A stretch of 64,000 bases of DNA, from assembly GCA_016787265.1 (NCBI GenBank), contig JAEUVF010000016.1, positions 288,938 through 352,937 of the forward strand, in the 5' to 3' direction. Shown here in pieces: positions 59,932-64,000 of the stretch. Origin of the DNA: Flavipsychrobacter sp. (GTDB taxonomy: Bacteria > Bacteroidota > Bacteroidia > Chitinophagales > Chitinophagaceae). The notes beneath the pieces were generated by a model. That model saw only the letters and a list, made by a program, of their open reading frames with translations. It was not told the DNA's origin and did not search any database. The first letter of the stretch is position 1; each line of letters starts with the position of its first letter. Both the position numbers and the translations under genes were made by a program.

Positions 59932-62649
59932 ATGAGAAAAAGCAACAGCTATCTTGCCATGATGCTGTTGGCTCTGTTCACTTCGATTGCTGCATTTGCC
60001 CAAACCGTTACCGTAACAGGAAACGTAAAAAACAGCACGAACGCTGACGTGGTGCCAGCCGTATCAATTACGATCAAAGGGACCTCCATTGGTACCTTTA
60101 CAGATGACAAAGGAAATTTTAGTCTGACAACTTCCCAAAAACCCCCATTTACCCTGGTGTTCTCATCTATTGGCTTTGATCCACTTGAAGTAGTGGTAAA
60201 CAATGCCAGTGATGCAGTGAACGTGAACCTGGCTCCCTCAAGCACCCTTGGTACCGAAGTAGTGGTATCTGCCAGCCGCGTTCCTGAAAAGATTTTGGAA
60301 TCACCCGTATCCATTGAACGGGTTAGTTCCGCTTCGATCAGAGTTTCTCCTGCTGCCAGCTATTATGATATTGTTGGTAGTCTTAAAGGAGTAGACATGG
60401 TAACCTCTTCACTCACTTTTAAAACACCTACCACCCGTGGTTTTGCCGGCAGTGGAAATACCCGTTTCAACCAGTTGGTGGATGGTATGGACAACCAGGC
60501 ACCGGGTTTAAATTTCTCTGTAGGTGCAATTATCGGTTTATCCGAACTGGATGTCGATAACATGGAATTGCTGCCTGGTGCATCTTCTGCGTTGTATGGT
60601 CCGGGTGGTATGAATGGAACCCTGCTGGTTTCCAGTAAAAATCCGTTTAAATATACCGGTTTATCCTTCCAGGCCAAAGCAGGTATGATGAATACCGACA
60701 GCCGTTATCGCGGAAATTCCGCTTACCATAACTGGGCAGTACGCTGGGCGGAAAATATCAAGGATAAATTCGCCTATAAGATCAATGCGGAATTCATCCA
60801 TGCTAAAGACTGGCTGGCGGCAGATCAACGGAATTATATTGGACGCCAGGGTGGACGTGGTTTACCTGGAGCAGGAACCCGTGCAACAGACCCCAACTAT
60901 GATGGTATCAATGTCTATGGTGATGAAACCACTATTGATATTCGTTCCGCTGTTTTTCCTGTAATTTCCCAGCAGGCACCTTTCCTGGCGCCTTTTATTC
61001 AGACACTCGGAACGAATGCTATTAATGTTAGTCGCACCGGTTATGGAGAGTCGGATATTATCGACCCCAATACCCTGAACTTCAAACTTGGAGGCGCCCT
61101 CCATTATAAGATTACACCTAAGCTGGAAGCAGTGCTGGCCGGTAGCTGGGGTACAGGTAATTCCGTGTATACCGGTTCGGACCGTTATTCTTTCCGGGAT
61201 TTCAAAATGGGACAATACAAACTGGAATTGAATGCGAAGAACTGGTTTGTTCGGACTTATACCACGCAGGAGAATGCCGGACAATCTTACAATGCTACCG
61301 TTACAGCACGTTTGCTGAATGAAGCATGGAAGCCTTCCACAACCTGGTATCCGGAATATAGCCAGACATACCTGGCGAATCTGTTAGCCGGACAGGATAA
61401 CCAGACTGCGCATACCAATGCCCGTGCATTTGCAGATCGCAATCGTCCTGCACCGGGGTCCCCTGAGTTTAAAAAACTGTTTGACCGTGTTCGCTCCATT
61501 CCTATTTCCAGTGGTGGTGGTTTATTCATTGAGAAATCCGATCTGTATTTTACAGAAGGTCAATATAATCTTTCAGACTGGACTGGAAAGTTTGCGGATA
61601 TCATCATTGGAGCTAACTGGCGTCAGTATGTGCTGAATTCGGAAGGTACATTGTTTACAGATTCCGTTGCTCCAATCAAGATTAACGAAGTAGGTGCTTA
61701 TATCCAGGCAACCCGTCGTCTCTTTAATGATGTATTGAAGCTGACCTTCTCTGGTCGTTACGACAAAAACGAAAATTTCGAAGGTCGTTTTACACCTAGG
61801 GCAACAGCGGTAGTAACTGTTGCGAAGAATAATAATATTCGGTTGTCTTATCAATCGGCCTATCGTTTCCCTTCAACGCAACAACAGTTCATTAACCTGA
61901 ACGTTGGTGGAGGAGTGCAGCTGATCGGTGGTGATAAGAGTTTCCAGAATTTTTACCAGTTCGACCGGAATCGTCCTTATACCTTGTCGAACCCCTCCCA
62001 GTTACATGATTTCAAAACCTTCAAGCCTGAGGCCGTTACATCCTATGAACTAGGTTATAAAGGCCTTTTGGCAAATGGAAAAATCCTGATCGATGCCTAT
62101 GGCTATTATGGTAGATATCAGAACTTCATTGCACGTACACTGGTCGGACAAACAGCAACTGTTGGGGGTACACCCAATCCGGTAACAGATCGTAAATTCT
62201 CTGTTCCGGTAAACATTGAAGATAATGTTACTACTTATGGATTTGGTATCGGAATTGATTACCGTTTCGTTCGCGCCTGGACACTCAGTATGAACCTTTC
62301 TTCTGATCGTTTGCAGGATGTGCCTCCTGGTTATATCGCGTTCTTTAATGCGCCCAAATACCGATATAATGCGACTTTATCCAATACTGGTTTTGGTACG
62401 GATAAACGTATAGGCTTCAATGTTAGTTACCGCTGGCAGGATGCTTTCTTCTATGAAGGTGATTTTGCAAACGGAGATATTGCAGCCATCCATACAGTAG
62501 ATGCACAGGTTTCTTACAAACTGCCAAAAGTGAAAAGTGTTATTAAGCTGGGAGGAAACAATATCCTGAATCAGTACTACTTCAATGCGGTTGGTAACAG
62601 TTTTGTAGGTGGACTGTACTATGTTTCCTTCGGTTACAACATTTATTAA
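59932..62649 (+). CDS. TonB-dependent receptor with CarboxypepD_reg domain
   Basis: 905 aa. Signal peptide (1-23), CarboxypepD_reg domain (about 25-105), plug (SASRVPEKILESPVSIERV; TRGFAGSGNTRFNQLVDGMDNQAPG) and a barrel ending 'GGLYYVSFGYNIY', with the usual C-terminal aromatic. No SusD-like partner follows; instead the next gene, 15 bp away, is a fasciclin lipoprotein. Substrate unknown (siderophore, vitamin or oligomer). Confidence 0.93.
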   Translation: MRKSNSYLAMMLLALFTSIAAFAQTVTVTGNVKNSTNADVVPAVSITIKGTSIGTFTDDKGNFSLTTSQKPPFTLVFSSIGFDPLEVVVNNASDAVNVNLAPSSTLGTEVVVSASRVPEKILESPVSIERVSSASIRVSPAASYYDIVGSLKGVDMVTSSLTFKTPTTRGFAGSGNTRFNQLVDGMDNQAPGLNFSVGAIIGLSELDVDNMELLPGASSALYGPGGMNGTLLVSSKNPFKYTGLSFQAKAGMMNTDSRYRGNSAYHNWAVRWAENIKDKFAYKINAEFIHAKDWLAADQRNYIGRQGGRGLPGAGTRATDPNYDGINVYGDETTIDIRSAVFPVISQQAPFLAPFIQTLGTNAINVSRTGYGESDIIDPNTLNFKLGGALHYKITPKLEAVLAGSWGTGNSVYTGSDRYSFRDFKMGQYKLELNAKNWFVRTYTTQENAGQSYNATVTARLLNEAWKPSTTWYPEYSQTYLANLLAGQDNQTAHTNARAFADRNRPAPGSPEFKKLFDRVRSIPISSGGGLFIEKSDLYFTEGQYNLSDWTGKFADIIIGANWRQYVLNSEGTLFTDSVAPIKINEVGAYIQATRRLFNDVLKLTFSGRYDKNENFEGRFTPRATAVVTVAKNNNIRLSYQSAYRFPSTQQQFINLNVGGGVQLIGGDKSFQNFYQFDRNRPYTLSNPSQLHDFKTFKPEAVTSYELGYKGLLANGKILIDAYGYYGRYQNFIARTLVGQTATVGGTPNPVTDRKFSVPVNIEDNVTTYGFGIGIDYRFVRAWTLSMNLSSDRLQDVPPGYIAFFNAPKYRYNATLSNTGFGTDKRIGFNVSYRWQDAFFYEGDFANGDIAAIHTVDAQVSYKLPKVKSVIKLGGNNILNQYYFNAVGNSFVGGLYYVSFGYNIY

Positions 62650-62664
62650 TGGAAAAACTATTCT

Positions 62665-63729
62665 ATGCTTACGTCATTTAAAAAATATACAGGTATCGGG
62701 CTGATGGCTTTGTTGCTGCTGGGACAGATCACAGCCTGTAACAAGATTCCGGAAGTGGAGGAAATTGCTCCGGAGGAAAATGCGCGCCAAACCATATTGG
62801 AGATCGTTAATGCCGATCCTCAGTATTCCATTTTGAAAGCAGCTATAACGAAAGCAGGAGTGGGGCCCCTCCTGAACAAACGGGATAACAAGCTGACCTT
62901 GTTTGCACCAAATAATGATGCGATGACACGCTCCGGGATTTCAGAAGGTGTAATTGGTGTATTGCCTGCTGCCCAGTTGGCTGCTATTCTGAGTTATCAT
63001 GTGATTCCACAGGAAATTGCCTCAGCTGCGATTCCGGGTTTGCCCTTGCCGAATATTCAAATGCCCACCTTATTGCAGCCCCTGGCAACACAGCCCTTGT
63101 TTAAAATGAGCATTTTTCCGTCCAAACGTCCAACAGGAGCATTTGTAAATAATATTCCCATAACCGCAGTTGACAAGCGTGCGGCCAACGGGTATATTCA
63201 TGATGTATATGCATTGGTTGCACCGCCTCAAACCACTATGAAAGGATTGATCGCAGCGCAGGCGGATCTGAGTTTTCTGCGTGCAGCAATTGCTCGGGCA
63301 GATGAAGGCCAGACTGGCCTGAACAGAATCGATTCGCTCCTGAATTATCCCTTTCCGAATATTACGCTGTTTGCACCAAATGATGATGCATTCAAAGCAG
63401 CATTGACCCTGTTAGGTGCTCCTCCAGTTATTGAAGCCTTTGCTGCGCTGCCTCCAGCTACCGTTCGGGGGATACTGGCGTATCATGTGCTGGCGGTGAA
63501 TGGGACACCGGCTTTCCGTGTATTTAGTCCGAACCTGGTAACTGGAACAGTTGAAACGCTGATTGGCGCTTCCCCCATGCCACAGTTAACCATTGATGCA
63601 ACCAATCCTATGGCACCAACTGTCAAAGGTCGAATTAACCCGACCCCAGCAAATGTAGTTGCCGCAGACTTGCATGCTGTAAATGGTGTGTTGCATAAAA
63701 TTGACCAGGTGTTGATCCCACAGATGTAG
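62665..63729 (+). CDS. Fasciclin-domain lipoprotein (two domains)
   Basis: 354 aa. Lipobox with Cys25 (LLLLGQITACNKIPE). Two fasciclin domains at about 45-190 and 200-352; each has the 'LTLFAPNNDAM / ITLFAPNDDAF' and 'LSYHVIP / LAYHVLA' motifs of the family. Fasciclin domains mediate adhesion. The gene follows the TonB receptor by 15 bp, a pairing that suggests a surface complex. Behind its stop lies a heptamer tract. Confidence 0.92.
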   Translation: MLTSFKKYTGIGLMALLLLGQITACNKIPEVEEIAPEENARQTILEIVNADPQYSILKAAITKAGVGPLLNKRDNKLTLFAPNNDAMTRSGISEGVIGVLPAAQLAAILSYHVIPQEIASAAIPGLPLPNIQMPTLLQPLATQPLFKMSIFPSKRPTGAFVNNIPITAVDKRAANGYIHDVYALVAPPQTTMKGLIAAQADLSFLRAAIARADEGQTGLNRIDSLLNYPFPNITLFAPNDDAFKAALTLLGAPPVIEAFAALPPATVRGILAYHVLAVNGTPAFRVFSPNLVTGTVETLIGASPMPQLTIDATNPMAPTVKGRINPTPANVVAADLHAVNGVLHKIDQVLIPQM

Positions 63730-63756
63730 TGAGATGTGAGACGTCAGACGTCAGAA
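63729..63756 (+). repeat. Heptamer tract, GTGAGAC/GTCAGAC units
   Basis: gtgagat, gtgagac, gtcagac, gtcagaa, starting on the last base of the fasciclin stop codon. Same design as at 38985-39012. Confidence 0.85.
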
Positions 63757-63800
63757 GAGTGAAAACTACTTCTTAATTCATACTTCATACTTTATAATTG

Positions 63801-63836
63801 AAAAGAGGCTGTCTCAAAAGGACAGCTTCTTTTTTA
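63801..63836 (+). terminator. Terminator after the fasciclin gene
   Basis: Stem aagaggctgtc and gacagcttctt (one G-T pair) with a tcaaaag loop, followed by a T-run on the plus strand. Confidence 0.8.
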
Positions 63837-63909
63837 TGTCAAGTTTTAATATTAAGTAATAATGTAATATGATATTTTATTCATACGTGTGCCGTCCGAT
63901 TGGTAAAAC

Positions 63910-64000
63910 TCAGCGTCCTCGCAGAAACAGGCGATCCAGGTCGGCCATGCTCAGGGCGGTCCAGGTGGGGCGGCCGTGGTTGCACTGGTCGGCCCGTTCG
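63910..64000 (-). CDS. mutL: MutL C-terminus, partial (runs off the right edge)
   Basis: On the minus strand the edge reads ERADQCNHGRPTWTALSMADLDRLFLRGR then TGA at 63910-63912. CNHGRPT and the C-terminal DLDRLF match the end of MutL, including the CPHGRP-type endonuclease-domain motif (Asn here replaces Pro). Only 29 residues are visible; MutL is about 600 residues, so almost all of it lies outside. Confidence 0.85.
   Translation of the reverse strand, partial: ERADQCNHGRPTWTALSMADLDRLFLRGR

Noticed and set aside
1..64000. Mobile elements, prophage or integrated plasmid
   Set aside because: I searched for transposase, integrase, phage structural and replication signatures and found none; tRNA-Leu at 56.3 kb has no adjacent integrase or duplicated 3' end that I can see.

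Overview
The window looks like a stretch of chromosome from a Bacteroidota bacterium, most likely of the family Chitinophagaceae. The evidence is a SusC/SusD pair with glycoside hydrolases, several TTTG / TAnnTTTG promoters of the Bacteroidota primary sigma factor, Reg_prop/Y_Y_Y and LytS/LytTR regulators, lipoproteins with short lipoboxes, and almost no Shine-Dalgarno sequences. I see no transposase, integrase, phage gene, plasmid replication gene or CRISPR array. It reads as core chromosome with accessory carbohydrate and surface genes mixed in.

Layout. 1-5.6 kb: 3' part of a GH127 beta-L-arabinofuranosidase, two small secreted proteins, a striking 11-bp tandem repeat array, a transglutaminase-like/TPR protein, a methyltransferase and a small membrane protein. 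5.7-11.4 kb: polyprenyl synthase, amino-acid permease, Smr protein, a PhnB-like and a helix-hairpin-helix protein, and a GlxA-type regulator. 11.4-16.2 kb (minus strand): yceD-like, rpmF, plsX, CPBP protein, arfB and an AlkC-like glycosylase, followed by RNase P RNA (rnpB). 16.4-26.6 kb: a saccharopine-dehydrogenase-like/DUF1338 pair that suggests lysine catabolism, a LytS/LytTR two-component pair convergent with a 1025-aa Reg_prop sensor that lacks its phospho-acceptor histidine, and a glycosyltransferase-lipoprotein-helical protein operon. 26.6-34.3 kb: cytochrome c, DoxX, an acyl carrier protein divergent from a CrtI-like oxidoreductase, dienelactone hydrolase, a clan GH-D-like hydrolase, a 2-hydroxyacid dehydrogenase and dodecin.

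34.5-42.4 kb is a polysaccharide utilization locus (SusC, SusD, GH92 alpha-mannosidase). 42.3-48.4 kb holds an HNH nuclease, a DoxX-like protein, an AraC regulator, an ABM monooxygenase, a CocE-type hydrolase and a conserved 585-aa protein with a cysteine cluster. 48.6-51.0 kb has an outer-membrane barrel pseudogene (one in-frame stop behind a perfect promoter) and an ArsR operon (ArsR, SRPBCC-VOC fusion, broken DoxX) behind a 48-bp near-perfect dyad covering its promoter. 51.1-59.8 kb: LRR lipoprotein, LtaS-type enzyme with a two-component system, tRNA-Leu(CAA), BNR-repeat protein, two membrane proteins (one ABA4-like) and purC. 59.9-64 kb: TonB receptor, a two-domain fasciclin lipoprotein, and the 3' end of mutL.

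Non-coding structure beyond genes: nine 11-bp units upstream of two divergent genes, four heptamer tracts (four units each) directly behind stop codons, two copies of a purine-rich element (one forming the end of a reading frame), and a 13-bp perfect hairpin between the alkC-like gene and rnpB.
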